Positions 42,397-51,086 of a stretch of 64,000 nucleotides of DNA are shown here, piece after piece. Source of the stretch: G964291335 sp964291335 (GTDB lineage: Bacteria; Chloroflexota; Dehalococcoidia; Lucifugimonadales; UBA3495); assembly GCA_964291335.2 (NCBI GenBank), contig OZ219748.1:186001-250000 (forward strand), given 5' to 3'. Within the stretch, counting starts at the first letter, position 1. Each line of letters opens with the position of its first letter. A program made the position numbers and the translations under genes. The notes below the pieces were generated by a model. That model searched no databases, was not told where the DNA came from, and worked only from the letters and a program-made list of their open reading frames with translations.

Positions 42397-42990
42397 TTAT
42401 CCTGCAGAATCAGATTGGCTAACAACTCGCATCGCCAACAGCAGCGCCGCAATGCTCTTGGCATCCTGTATTGCGCCGCTGGTCATCAGCGACAGGGTAT
42501 CGGTCAGCGGCGCCGATACGGTTTCCACGATTTCATCGTAGTCCTGCTCCAGGTCCGAGCGGCACAGGTCGGTAGCCAGGTAGGCGTACATCAACTCGTT
42601 GCACCAGCCCGGGGCCAGCCAAAAGCGGCCCAGGGGTTGCAGCCGGCTGGCGGTATGGTTTATTTCCTCTTGCAGCTCCCGAAGAGCCGCCTGCTCCGGT
42701 GTTTCTCCGGGTTCAATGCCGCCGGCCGGAACCTCCAGCAATACCGACTCAGTGGGTTTACGATACTGGCGGACCAGTATCACTCTGCCCTCCCGATCCA
42801 GGGGAACCATACACACTGAATCGCTGTGTTCCACTACCTCTCGAACCGTGCGGCGGCCATTGGGCAGTTGCACGTCGTCCCGCCGGACGTTAATCAATGT
42901 TCCGTGATAAACGGCGGTTGACCGGAGGGTCGTTTCGGTCAGGTCATTTTCCGCCCCTGGCCCGGTCTGGTGTTGCGTCGCTTCGTTCAC
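42397..42990 (-). CDS. NUDIX hydrolase, ADP-ribose pyrophosphatase-like
   Basis: 197 residues with a NUDIX box GGIEPGETPEQAALRELQEE, in which the last Gly is replaced by Asn (EEIN). The sequence before it (RQYRKPTESVLLEVPAG) is that of ADP-ribose/NudF-type hydrolases, which split ADP-ribose into AMP and ribose-5-phosphate. It lies 32 bp after nadK and 69 bp before sdhA on the same strand; pairing with NAD kinase suggests a nicotinamide nucleotide housekeeping role. Confidence 0.88.
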   Translation of the reverse strand: MNEATQHQTGPGAENDLTETTLRSTAVYHGTLINVRRDDVQLPNGRRTVREVVEHSDSVCMVPLDREGRVILVRQYRKPTESVLLEVPAGGIEPGETPEQAALRELQEEINHTASRLQPLGRFWLAPGWCNELMYAYLATDLCRSDLEQDYDEIVETVSAPLTDTLSLMTSGAIQDAKSIAALLLAMRVVSQSDSAG

Positions 42991-43022
42991 CGTAAAGTTC
43001 CTTGCTGCCGGCCCCGAACTGG

Positions 43023-43874
43023 CTATTGTCCCCGAATGCTGAAACCGAGGCGGCGGGTAAGGGTAGCATAGTAATGGTTGGGCGGGTTGGCCCGCAGGAA
43101 ACGGGCCTTCAGCGAGCTTTGTTCCACCTCCACCCGGTCTCCCGGTTGCAGGGTTAAATCATAGTACCCGTCCACGCTCAGCACCGCCTCCTGAAGGCCT
43201 TCCAGGTACAGGCCAACCTGAGCGGTAGAGGCAAGAACCAGGGCTGCGGTCATCCCCACGTGGGCCGCCACCGGCTTGAGCACCATGCTATCGGAAAGCG
43301 GGTCGAGGATGGGCCCGCCCACTGCCAGACAATAGCCGGTGCTGCCGGTGGCGGTAGCCAGAATAACCCCATCAGCGCGCAGGGAAGCCACCTCTGCTCG
43401 GTCCACGGTGGTTCGGATGGTAACCACCCGGGACACTGCGCCCCGGGACAGAACGACGTCGTTCAGGGCATGGAAGGGGCCTTCTCTGGTTTCGGAACCA
43501 TCGCTGCCGGTACGGACTACAACCGCCTGAATCATATTGTGGGCATCTACCCGGGCATTGCCGTTGTAGTAAATGGGCAGCTTTTCCAGGGCTTCGTAAA
43601 CTTGCAGTTCGGTCATAAAGCCCAATCGCCCCATGTTGATGCCCACCAAAGGAATCTCCCACGGAGCGGCGGCCCGCACTGCCCGCAAAACGGTGCCATC
43701 GCCGCCGGCGGTAACCACCATATCCGTCTCTTTCATCTGGCGGCGCAGGCTGTCCGGGTTCTCTGCCGGCGAAATCCAGCTCTTCTGAGCCAAAGAGAGT
43801 TCGTGGACAATGGCGGTACTTAAGTCGAGGGCTTCAGGGATCCGGGCGTTGTAAATTATGCCAATGGTTTTCAT
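43023..43874 (-). CDS. nadK: NAD kinase
   Basis: Phosphorylates NAD to NADP with ATP or polyphosphate. 283 residues: TAGGDGTVLRAVR (about 55-67), LVGINMGRLGFMTEL, ALNDVVLSRG and DGVILATATGSTGYCLAVGG, all standard for NadK. The ATG at 43874 is preferred; a TTG four codons upstream (43886) is possible. Lies behind nuoN by 131 bp on the same strand and feeds the NADP used by, for example, the monomeric isocitrate dehydrogenase. Confidence 0.93.
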   Translation of the reverse strand: MKTIGIIYNARIPEALDLSTAIVHELSLAQKSWISPAENPDSLRRQMKETDMVVTAGGDGTVLRAVRAAAPWEIPLVGINMGRLGFMTELQVYEALEKLPIYYNGNARVDAHNMIQAVVVRTGSDGSETREGPFHALNDVVLSRGAVSRVVTIRTTVDRAEVASLRADGVILATATGSTGYCLAVGGPILDPLSDSMVLKPVAAHVGMTAALVLASTAQVGLYLEGLQEAVLSVDGYYDLTLQPGDRVEVEQSSLKARFLRANPPNHYYATLTRRLGFSIRGQ

Positions 43875-44005
43875 CAGAGTCGTCAAATTACCTGACCCGG
43901 CGCACCATTTCCCCAGGAGCTGAACAGGTATCGCAGTCTAGCAAAGCCGGTATCGGGTGTCAATTATTCGCTTGGTCAGCCGCTGGGCTACGGGCAGGGA
44001 AGTTT

Positions 44006-45607
44006 TCATTTCAACGCAACACCGGGCAAAACCGAAACCACGGTCTCAATCCAGGAGAACAGCGGCCCAGGGACGATTCCCGTAAGCAGAGTGAGAATGA
44101 CCGTCAGGGTAAGGGCCAGAACTGCGAAATCCGGAGCGGAAGGCGGCGATATAAGGGCAGCGCCACTGTCATCCCACCTGTTCGCATCGGACTGAGGCGC
44201 GGTTTCCTGCGCCGGCTGAGTAAGGAATATCACTCGCACTATACGGATGTAGTAATAGGCGGAAATTACGCTGTTCACTACGCCCAGCACTGCCAGCCAG
44301 GTCAGGCCCCCTTGCACTGCCGCAGTGAAAATGTAGATTTTCGCCACGAATATACCGGTGGGTGGAATGCCAATCAGCGCAACCATTGCCAAAGTTAAAG
44401 CCAACGCCGGCAGGGGCGCTTGTCGAAATACGCCGGCATAGTCGGCTATCCGGTCGCTGCCAATGCGCTGCCCAATCGACATGATGGCGAAGAAGGCGGT
44501 TAAGTTGGCTGCGCCATAGGCTACCAGATAAAAAAGGACGCTGCCGGGCCCCAGAGTGGTCAGGGATGATAAGGGTTCTACGACAGCCGGGCCGCCGTTC
44601 CGGGCCACTGCCGCCACTCCGATGAGGAGATAACCGGCGTGGGCTATCGTGCTGTAGCCCAATAAGCGTCGAATGTTGCTCTGGGCTATGGCTGCCAGGT
44701 TTCCCAGGGTCATGGAAACCGCTGCCAGGCCCGCCAGAAGCAAGCTCCACTGGCCGGCGCTTTGAGGGAATGCTACATAGACGATGCGCAGCAGCAAGGC
44801 AAAGGCCACCGCTTTGCTGGCCACAGACAAGAAGGCAACAACAGGCAAGGGCCCACCCTCATACACATCCGGCGCCCACATTTGCGAAGGTACTGCCGAC
44901 AGTTTGAAGGCAATGCCCACGGTAACCAGAGTGACGGCGGCCAGCATTGCCAGGCTGCCAAAGGGGCCGGCCGGTTGTCCGGTACTCTGCTGGAGGCTGG
45001 CTGCAATCTCCCCCAGGTTAGTGCTTCCGGTAAAGCCGAAAATCAGGGCCATACCATACAAGGTAAGCGCCGAGCTTATTCCGCCAATAATCAGAAACTT
45101 CAAGCCGGCCTCGCTGGACCGGGCATTGGGCAGAAAGGCGGTCAGCGCTACCAGGGGCAAGGTGGTCAGTTCCAGCGCGACGTAAATCGTGATTAACTCA
45201 GTGGCAGAGGACAGCAGCATCATGCCGCTGGCAGACAGCAGCATTAACCCGTGGAACTCTCCCTGTAAACGCCCCAGGCAGCGGACATAACCGCCCATTG
45301 CCAGAATTACCAGGCCTGCCGCGCCAGTTACCAGCAGATTGAAGAAAATGCTGAGCTGGTCCACCGAAAGGCTGGCATAAAGTATGCTCTCGGACGGCGT
45401 CAGGTTATTCTGGGGCGGGCCGCCCACTTGACCGGCCAGATCCGCTAATTGGACCAGCCCGAGGATTAAGGGCGCGGACAGCCCCAGCAGCGTCAGGGGC
45501 ATCAGCCAGGCTTTGCGCTGAATTACCAGGTCGGCCAGGACAATCAGGATGCCCAGGCCGGCCATGGCCAGCATCGGCGAGGTTAAGTAAACATCGTGCA
45601 GTGACAT
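44006..45607 (-). CDS. nuoN: NADH-quinone oxidoreductase subunit N
   Basis: 533 residues, about 14 membrane segments, an antiporter-like proton channel of complex I. Motifs: ELTTLPLVAL (Glu of TM5), KLSAVPSQMWAPDVYEG (key lysine and the WxPDVYEG pattern specific to NuoN), and IGIPPTGIFVAKIYIF. Last gene of the nuo run, 13 bp after nuoM. Confidence 0.94.
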   Translation of the reverse strand: MSLHDVYLTSPMLAMAGLGILIVLADLVIQRKAWLMPLTLLGLSAPLILGLVQLADLAGQVGGPPQNNLTPSESILYASLSVDQLSIFFNLLVTGAAGLVILAMGGYVRCLGRLQGEFHGLMLLSASGMMLLSSATELITIYVALELTTLPLVALTAFLPNARSSEAGLKFLIIGGISSALTLYGMALIFGFTGSTNLGEIAASLQQSTGQPAGPFGSLAMLAAVTLVTVGIAFKLSAVPSQMWAPDVYEGGPLPVVAFLSVASKAVAFALLLRIVYVAFPQSAGQWSLLLAGLAAVSMTLGNLAAIAQSNIRRLLGYSTIAHAGYLLIGVAAVARNGGPAVVEPLSSLTTLGPGSVLFYLVAYGAANLTAFFAIMSIGQRIGSDRIADYAGVFRQAPLPALALTLAMVALIGIPPTGIFVAKIYIFTAAVQGGLTWLAVLGVVNSVISAYYYIRIVRVIFLTQPAQETAPQSDANRWDDSGAALISPPSAPDFAVLALTLTVILTLLTGIVPGPLFSWIETVVSVLPGVALK

Positions 45608-45620
45608 AGGCTTTAACGGA

Positions 45621-47165
45621 TTACCGGGCGGCTGCCTGTTCGGTAGCGCTGTGGTTGATTGCCTCTACCATGGGCGCGATGCCAGCGTCAAAAACGTTGG
45701 TGAGCAATGCCGGGTAAACCCCTACCAGCACAATGCTCGCCACCAGAGCCGCCAAAGGCACAGCCTCCAGCAGGGAAGCGTCGTTGATGTCGGCAAACCG
45801 TTCCCGGGGCGGGCCGAAAAGGGAGCGTTCCAGCATCCGGAGGATGTAGCCGGCAGCCAGAATAATGCCCGTAACCGCAAGAGCAGTGGGCCAGGGATAG
45901 GCTCGGAAGCCCCCGAAGAACACCAGCACTTCCGAAACGAACCCGCTCAACCCCGGCAGGCCCAGGGAGGCAAAGCCGGCGATAACCAGGGCGGCGGCGG
46001 CTACCGGCATTCTTCCAGCCAGTCCACCCAAATCGGGAATGTGCCGGGTATGCACTTTGTCGTAAATCAACCCGACGCCCACAAACAGCAGGCCGGTGAT
46101 GGTTCCGTGGGTAAACAGCTGCATTGCGGCGCCGCTCAGGCCGGCCCCGGTCAACTCTCCGGCGGCTGCGCCTACCGAGCCAATGCCTACCAGAACCAGC
46201 CCCATATGGCTTACGCTGGAATTGGCGATCAATCGTTTCAGGTCGGTTTGCCGCAGTGTAACTACCCCCCCGTAAAGGACACTGATTACCCCCAGGAGCA
46301 TCACAATCCAGGCGAATTCAACTATCTGGGCCGGGAACATACCAACGTTGACGCGCAGCAAGCCGTATCCGCCCATTTTGAGCATTACCCCGGCTAACAT
46401 AACGCTGGCAGCGGTGGGGGCATCGGTATGCGCATCGGGCAGCCAGGTATGTACCGGCCACACCGGGAGCTTGATTGCGAAAGCGGCAAAGAAGAGCCAG
46501 AACATAGCTGTCAGCGGCAAGGCTGCCGTGGCGCCATTTAGCATACCGGCTGATTCCAGCAGGCGGGTCATATCAAAAGAACCGCCGGGCTGGCTAAGGA
46601 ATACCCCGATGATCGCCACCAGCATAAAGGCGCTGCCCAGGATGGTAAATATCAGGAACTTCATAGCCGAGTATTCCCGGCGGCCCGAACCCCAGTTGGC
46701 AATCAGCATATACATCGGCAGCAATTCCAGTTCCCAGAAAAGGAAGAAGAGCAGGAAGTCCTGGGCGGTAAAAACGCCCATAAGCGACGTTTGCAGCAGC
46801 AGCAGCCAGACAAAATACTCTTTTACCCGTACCTGGATAGACCAGGAAGCGATAATGGCGCAGAAGCCCAGAAGCCCGGTCAGCAGAACCATCGGGGCGC
46901 TAAGGCCGTCCACCCCCAGAAAATAACTGGCGTTAAAGGAATCAGCGGAAATCCAGTAAAAGCGTTCCACCAGCTGGAAACGGTCGGCTTCTGCACCCGG
47001 CTGAAAGGAAACAAATACGAATACCGAGAGGAGCAGGTCCGCCAACCCCACCAGAAAGGCGCCGCGCCTTGCCAGGTTATCGCTGCGCAGGGCAATCACG
47101 ATGAGCGCCGCCCCGGCGGCGGGGAGAAATACGGTGAGGGAAAGCAGGCCCGGAAACGCGCTCAT
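45621..47165 (-). CDS. nuoM: NADH-quinone oxidoreductase subunit M
   Basis: 514 residues, about 14 membrane segments. Antiporter-like subunit with FWELELLPMYMLIANWG (TM5 Glu), FAIKLPVWPVHTWLPDAHTDAP (TM7 Lys and the NuoM-type WLPDAHTDAP) and SSVSHMGLVLVG. Five bases separate it from nuoL. Confidence 0.95.
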   Translation of the reverse strand: MSAFPGLLSLTVFLPAAGAALIVIALRSDNLARRGAFLVGLADLLLSVFVFVSFQPGAEADRFQLVERFYWISADSFNASYFLGVDGLSAPMVLLTGLLGFCAIIASWSIQVRVKEYFVWLLLLQTSLMGVFTAQDFLLFFLFWELELLPMYMLIANWGSGRREYSAMKFLIFTILGSAFMLVAIIGVFLSQPGGSFDMTRLLESAGMLNGATAALPLTAMFWLFFAAFAIKLPVWPVHTWLPDAHTDAPTAASVMLAGVMLKMGGYGLLRVNVGMFPAQIVEFAWIVMLLGVISVLYGGVVTLRQTDLKRLIANSSVSHMGLVLVGIGSVGAAAGELTGAGLSGAAMQLFTHGTITGLLFVGVGLIYDKVHTRHIPDLGGLAGRMPVAAAALVIAGFASLGLPGLSGFVSEVLVFFGGFRAYPWPTALAVTGIILAAGYILRMLERSLFGPPRERFADINDASLLEAVPLAALVASIVLVGVYPALLTNVFDAGIAPMVEAINHSATEQAAAR

Positions 47166-47169
47166 TCCC

Positions 47170-49245
47170 TCACCCGGCCCGGCCTGCGCCGAAAATCAGG
47201 AAGGCAACGAAAATTACCAACCCGCCCAGCACCAGAACTACTCCGTAGAATTGAACCTGTCCGGTCTGAAGGTGGGCCAGAACCCGCCCCAGGTTCCGGC
47301 AAACGCCGGCAATAAAATCCACGAGCCCATCTACTATTGTCCGGTCCAGCCAATCCACAGCGCCGGCAAAAGCCCGGTAAAACACCCTTCCCACCACGAC
47401 CCCCTCGTATAATTCGTCCATGCAGTACTTGCGGGACAGCAGGCGGTGCAGGGGCTTGAACCGGGACAGCGGTTCCGCCGGAACCGCCGGTTGAGACTCC
47501 CCCCCGGTAGATGGCGACGGGCTTCTTCGGTACAGCAGCCAGGCCAGCCCTATGCCGGAAAGGGCGACCCCGGTAGAAACTGCTGCCAGTTCAAGGCTGA
47601 ACTTTGGGGTCTCCAGGGGGAAGAAAGGCACTGCCGATTCCACGTACAAGCTGAACCAATGGCCTGGAATCCCGGCAAAACTCTTAACCCACTGGGGGTT
47701 GACCAGGTAACCGGCAGCCACGGCGGCAAGGCCCAGCATCAGCATGGGCGCTACCATAACCCAGGGAGATTCGGCCCGGTGAACTTCCGTTGAAACTGCG
47801 CTGGGCGGCGGTTTCCCCTGAGCCGCCGCATCTTCAATTTCCCGGGCGCCTCCCCCGCGGAATTGGCCGTGGAAGGTCAGCAGAATCATTCGTAGAGTAT
47901 AAAAGGCGGTGAGGAATACCCCGGCCAGCAGCAAGGCAAAAACCGCCTGAGCGACCAACGGGTTGGCGCCGTCCCTGCCCAGCCAGGCAGCGGTAAGGAT
48001 TTCGTCCTTGCTCCAGAAGCCGGCCAAAGGGATAATGCCGGCCAGGCTTAGCCCGCCGACCAGGGTCAGAGCGTAAGTCCAGGGCATTTCCCGGCGGAGC
48101 CCGCCCATGTAACGCATATTGAAAGTGCCGCTGGCGTGATTTACACTGCCGGCCCCCAGGAAGAGCAGAGCTTTGAAACCGGCGTGGGTGAAAAGATGGA
48201 ACAGGGCCGGGCCAAAGGCTCCCACCCCCAGCGCCGCCATCATATACCCCAACTGGCTGATGGTGGAGTAGGCCATTACCCGCTTGATGTCGTTCATCAC
48301 CAAACCCAGCGTGGCGGCCATGAAGGCCGTGAAAGCGCCAATCAAGGCTACCACGGTCATGGCTGGGCCGGCGGCCAGGAACAGGGGGTAGAAGCGGGCT
48401 ACCAGGAACACCCCGGCGGCTACCATGGTAGCGGCGTGAATCAGGGCGCTGACCGGGGTCGGGCCTTCCATAGCGTCCGGCAGCCAGGTATGCAGTGGGA
48501 ACTGGCCCGACTTCCCCGCGGCGCCGGCGAATATTCCCAACGCCACCCATACCAGGGCGCTGCCGCCCAGAATCGCCCCTCCGGCGGCCAGCGGCTGGGC
48601 TGCCTGCCAAATATCCGGGATGTGCAATGCGTTGAGGCCGGCGGCGGCAAACTCCGGGGCCTGGAAGAAAAGGTAAATGATAGCCAGCAGGAACCCCGCA
48701 TCGCCGATGCGGGTAACGATAAAGGCCTTCTTGGCCGCCGCTGCGGCCGCCGGGCGGTCATGCCAGAAGCCGATCAGCAGGTAGGAAGAAACCCCTACCA
48801 GCTCCCAGAAGGCGTATAACTGAATGATGTTGGCCGACAGCACCAGCCCCAGCATCGCGGCGGTGAAGAGGGACATATAGGCATAGTACCGGGCAACGCC
48901 CGGGTCGTGGCGCATATAGCCCAGGGAGTAAACCTGTATCAACAGGCTTACGCTGCTTACCACCACCAGCATAATGCCGGTAACCGGGTCCAGCAAAAGG
49001 CCCATTTCAATAGCTGCATCGCCCAGCTCCAGCCAGGTATGGGGTGGGAAAGACGGGTAGGCGGCAGGGTCATACTGGAGCAAAACCCATAGGGAGAGAA
49101 GCAACGACCCGGCAAGGGCGGTGATGAGAATTCCTCCGCTGACCAGGGCAAAGCGGTTCAGAAAAGGCCGGACAACCAGGGCTATCAATAGAAAAGCGGC
49201 CAGGGGCAGGAAGAAAATCGCCCAAACCAGCGGTTCTGCAACCAT
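47170..49245 (-). CDS. nuoL: NADH-quinone oxidoreductase subunit L
   Basis: 691 residues, 15-16 membrane segments plus the long C-terminal lateral helix. Motifs: FWELVGVSSYLLIGFW, AGKSGQFPLHTWLPDAMEGPTP, ISQLGYMMAALGVGA and HLFTHAGFKALLFLGAGSV. Largest proton-pumping subunit of complex I. GAGGAAG, inside the end of the preceding DUF2007 gene, is its ribosome-binding site, and the two coding regions abut with no gap. Confidence 0.96.
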   Translation of the reverse strand: MVAEPLVWAIFFLPLAAFLLIALVVRPFLNRFALVSGGILITALAGSLLLSLWVLLQYDPAAYPSFPPHTWLELGDAAIEMGLLLDPVTGIMLVVVSSVSLLIQVYSLGYMRHDPGVARYYAYMSLFTAAMLGLVLSANIIQLYAFWELVGVSSYLLIGFWHDRPAAAAAAKKAFIVTRIGDAGFLLAIIYLFFQAPEFAAAGLNALHIPDIWQAAQPLAAGGAILGGSALVWVALGIFAGAAGKSGQFPLHTWLPDAMEGPTPVSALIHAATMVAAGVFLVARFYPLFLAAGPAMTVVALIGAFTAFMAATLGLVMNDIKRVMAYSTISQLGYMMAALGVGAFGPALFHLFTHAGFKALLFLGAGSVNHASGTFNMRYMGGLRREMPWTYALTLVGGLSLAGIIPLAGFWSKDEILTAAWLGRDGANPLVAQAVFALLLAGVFLTAFYTLRMILLTFHGQFRGGGAREIEDAAAQGKPPPSAVSTEVHRAESPWVMVAPMLMLGLAAVAAGYLVNPQWVKSFAGIPGHWFSLYVESAVPFFPLETPKFSLELAAVSTGVALSGIGLAWLLYRRSPSPSTGGESQPAVPAEPLSRFKPLHRLLSRKYCMDELYEGVVVGRVFYRAFAGAVDWLDRTIVDGLVDFIAGVCRNLGRVLAHLQTGQVQFYGVVLVLGGLVIFVAFLIFGAGRAG

Positions 49246-49440
49246 TTACAGCTTCCTCAGAATCTCTTCGGCGACGTGTTCCCGACCCTTGGGTACATAG
49301 ATGCGGAACGGCTCCCGTTCACCCCAGTCCCGAATGTCGCCCTCCGGCAAAATGCGGGTTGGCAAGCCCTCGCCTTCCAGGGCTTCCTTCCACATCTCGG
49401 CCAGCATTAAATTGGGCGCGCGCTTGAACTCAACCCACAT
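49246..49440 (-). CDS. DUF2007-like small protein inside the nuo operon
   Basis: 64 residues: MWVEFKRAPNLMLAEMW...EGEGLPTRILPEGD...FRIYVPKGREHVAEEILRKL. The pattern (access to a substrate, E-x-x-L-x-x-x-G-I/L-P-x-x-I/L-x-x, V-P-x-x-x-x-x-A-x-x-I/L-L) fits DUF2007, small putative signal-transducing or PII-like proteins of unknown role. It lies between nuoK and nuoL, ending exactly at the nuoL start, so it must be co-expressed with complex I. Soluble; no metal motif. Confidence 0.72.
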   Translation of the reverse strand: MWVEFKRAPNLMLAEMWKEALEGEGLPTRILPEGDIRDWGEREPFRIYVPKGREHVAEEILRKL

Positions 49441-49461
49441 AAACGTAAAAACCTCGGCTGG

Positions 49462-49791
49462 CTAGCGCTGCAACCGATTGGCATCGCTCAGGGTTACCGT
49501 TTCGGTGTTTCGATACATAGCGAAGACAATGCCCAGCCCCAGAGCAATCTCGGCGGCTGCCACCGTAATGATGAAAACGGCGAAGACCTGCCCGGTAAGA
49601 ACGCTGCTGATCTCTTCCCGTATTGCCAGTGGCGCAACATAGCGGGCCAGGGCCACCAGCGTAACATTGACGGCGTTAAACATCAGCTCCAGCGACATCA
49701 GCACGGCGATGAAATTGTTTCGGGCCAAAGCGCCGTACAAGCCGATGGCAAAGAGGGCGGCGGCGACCAGCAGCAAAGCCTCCAGCGACAC
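49462..49791 (-). CDS. nuoK: NADH-quinone oxidoreductase subunit K
   Basis: 109 residues, three membrane segments. FIAVLMSLELMFNAVNVTL carries the conserved TM2 glutamate, and VFIITVAAAEIALGLGIV the TM3 glutamate, both part of the proton path next to NuoJ. Three bases after nuoJ; 21 bp before the DUF2007 gene. Confidence 0.95.
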   Translation of the reverse strand: MSLEALLLVAAALFAIGLYGALARNNFIAVLMSLELMFNAVNVTLVALARYVAPLAIREEISSVLTGQVFAVFIITVAAAEIALGLGIVFAMYRNTETVTLSDANRLQR

Positions 49792-49794
49792 GGA

Positions 49795-50394
49795 CTACCC
49801 TCCCCGTTTCCCGGCCAGGGCCAGCCCGCCAATGAGCGCCGCCAACAGCAATAAAGATACTGCCTCGAAGGCCAGCACGTAGCGGCCCAGCAGCAGGTCC
49901 GCCAGCCCGGCCTCCAGCGCTTCAGCCCGTTCCTTTTCGGTGTTCAGCCCCTGCCCGGTTAAGGTCTCTTCGGAAATATTGCTGACGGCCTGCGTCTGCG
50001 CCATTTCTGCCGCGCTTTGCCGGTCTTCAGGTATAAGTTGCCAGTCGGTCAGCAGGGCTGCTGCCGCCATTACCACCAGCAGCAACGCCGACAAGGCCGC
50101 AGCCGGAACCTGCAAGCGATTGGGCCGGTTGCTTTCCCGTACGTTGGGGCTGAGCATAACGGCGAATATGAACAAAACCGCCACGGCGCCGGTGTAGATG
50201 AGCACTTGAACTACGGCCAGAAATTCGGCGCTGAGCAGCAGAAAGAAACCGGCTACTGCGACGAATACCACCGCCAACAGCAGGGCGGAGCGAAAAAGGT
50301 CTTTGACCAGAACTACGCCTGAAGCAGCGGCGATCGCCACGGCGGCCAGAAGCCAAAAGGCTGAATCCTGAAATGCCTGGTCGGGGGTTGGCAT
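49795..50394 (-). CDS. nuoJ: NADH-quinone oxidoreductase subunit J
   Basis: 199 residues from the ATG at 50394, five membrane segments. YTGAVAVLFIFAVMLSP is the NuoJ signature (pi-bulge TM3). A roughly 60-residue hydrophilic insert (about 105-160) precedes the last helix. It starts one base after the nuoI stop; an upstream in-frame extension into nuoI has no similarity. Confidence 0.93.
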   Translation of the reverse strand: MPTPDQAFQDSAFWLLAAVAIAAASGVVLVKDLFRSALLLAVVFVAVAGFFLLLSAEFLAVVQVLIYTGAVAVLFIFAVMLSPNVRESNRPNRLQVPAAALSALLLVVMAAAALLTDWQLIPEDRQSAAEMAQTQAVSNISEETLTGQGLNTEKERAEALEAGLADLLLGRYVLAFEAVSLLLLAALIGGLALAGKRGG

Positions 50395-50395
50395 T

Positions 50396-51085
50396 TCAGG
50401 ATTCAGCCGGCCCGGTCGGTTCGGTTTGCGGCGCGTCAACATTCCGACCCTCGGTTGGGCTGCTGGCAGTCTCTTCCCTGGTCAGCTGCATACCCGCCTT
50501 TTCCCGCCGGTGCCAGCGCCACTTTTCACGGCCCACTTCCCGCCAGCCCAGGGGCGCCCCGCCGATGGATTCATAAGAGAAGCCGGCTTCTCCCACAGCC
50601 GGTATTGGCCTGGCTGACCTTGAACCCGGCTCCCCCGGATAGCTCTCCAGTTGAGGCCGGAACCAGGCGCTGGGGTGCTTTTCCGCCTGACGCAACTGGT
50701 CAATGGTAATCACCATATTTTTGCGGCTGTATTGACCCTGCTCAAAACCGCTGCCCATAAACAGGGCGTCGTAGGGGCAGGCTTCCACGCACAGCCCGCA
50801 GAACATGCAGCGCTGCAGTTCGATGTCAAATACTTCCAGGCGGTACTTGTCTCCCTGCGGCAAAGCGGTTTCGCTGGGGGCGGTAACAATCTTGATAATT
50901 CCCAACGGGCAATACTTGGCGCAGGAAGCGCAGCCGGTGCAGCGTTCCTCGTACCAGGCAAACTCCTCGCCGCGGAAACGGGAATGCTGTTCAGCCCGCT
51001 GCTCCGGATATTGAATGGTAAAGGAGCGGCGGGTTAAATTCTTCAAGGTTACCAGCAGGCCCTTGACCATTCCGATACCGTACAT
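50396..51085 (-). CDS. nuoI: NADH-quinone oxidoreductase subunit I
   Basis: 229 residues. Two [4Fe-4S] motifs, CTGCASCAKYCP and CMFCGLCVEACPYDAL, for clusters N6a and N6b that pass electrons to NuoB. The first ~40 residues contain the amphipathic LTRRSFTIQYPEQ stretch usual in NuoI. The C-terminal ~75 residues are a low-complexity tail. One base separates it from nuoH. Confidence 0.95.
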   Translation of the reverse strand: MYGIGMVKGLLVTLKNLTRRSFTIQYPEQRAEQHSRFRGEEFAWYEERCTGCASCAKYCPLGIIKIVTAPSETALPQGDKYRLEVFDIELQRCMFCGLCVEACPYDALFMGSGFEQGQYSRKNMVITIDQLRQAEKHPSAWFRPQLESYPGEPGSRSARPIPAVGEAGFSYESIGGAPLGWREVGREKWRWHRREKAGMQLTREETASSPTEGRNVDAPQTEPTGPAES

Positions 51086-51086
51086 C

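Noticed and set aside
39871..42819. A 982-codon open frame on the plus strand opposite sdhB and sdhA
   Set aside because: It mirrors the sdhA/sdhB codon pattern of GC-rich DNA, has no recognisable domain, and the minus-strand frames have full SdhA and SdhB motifs.
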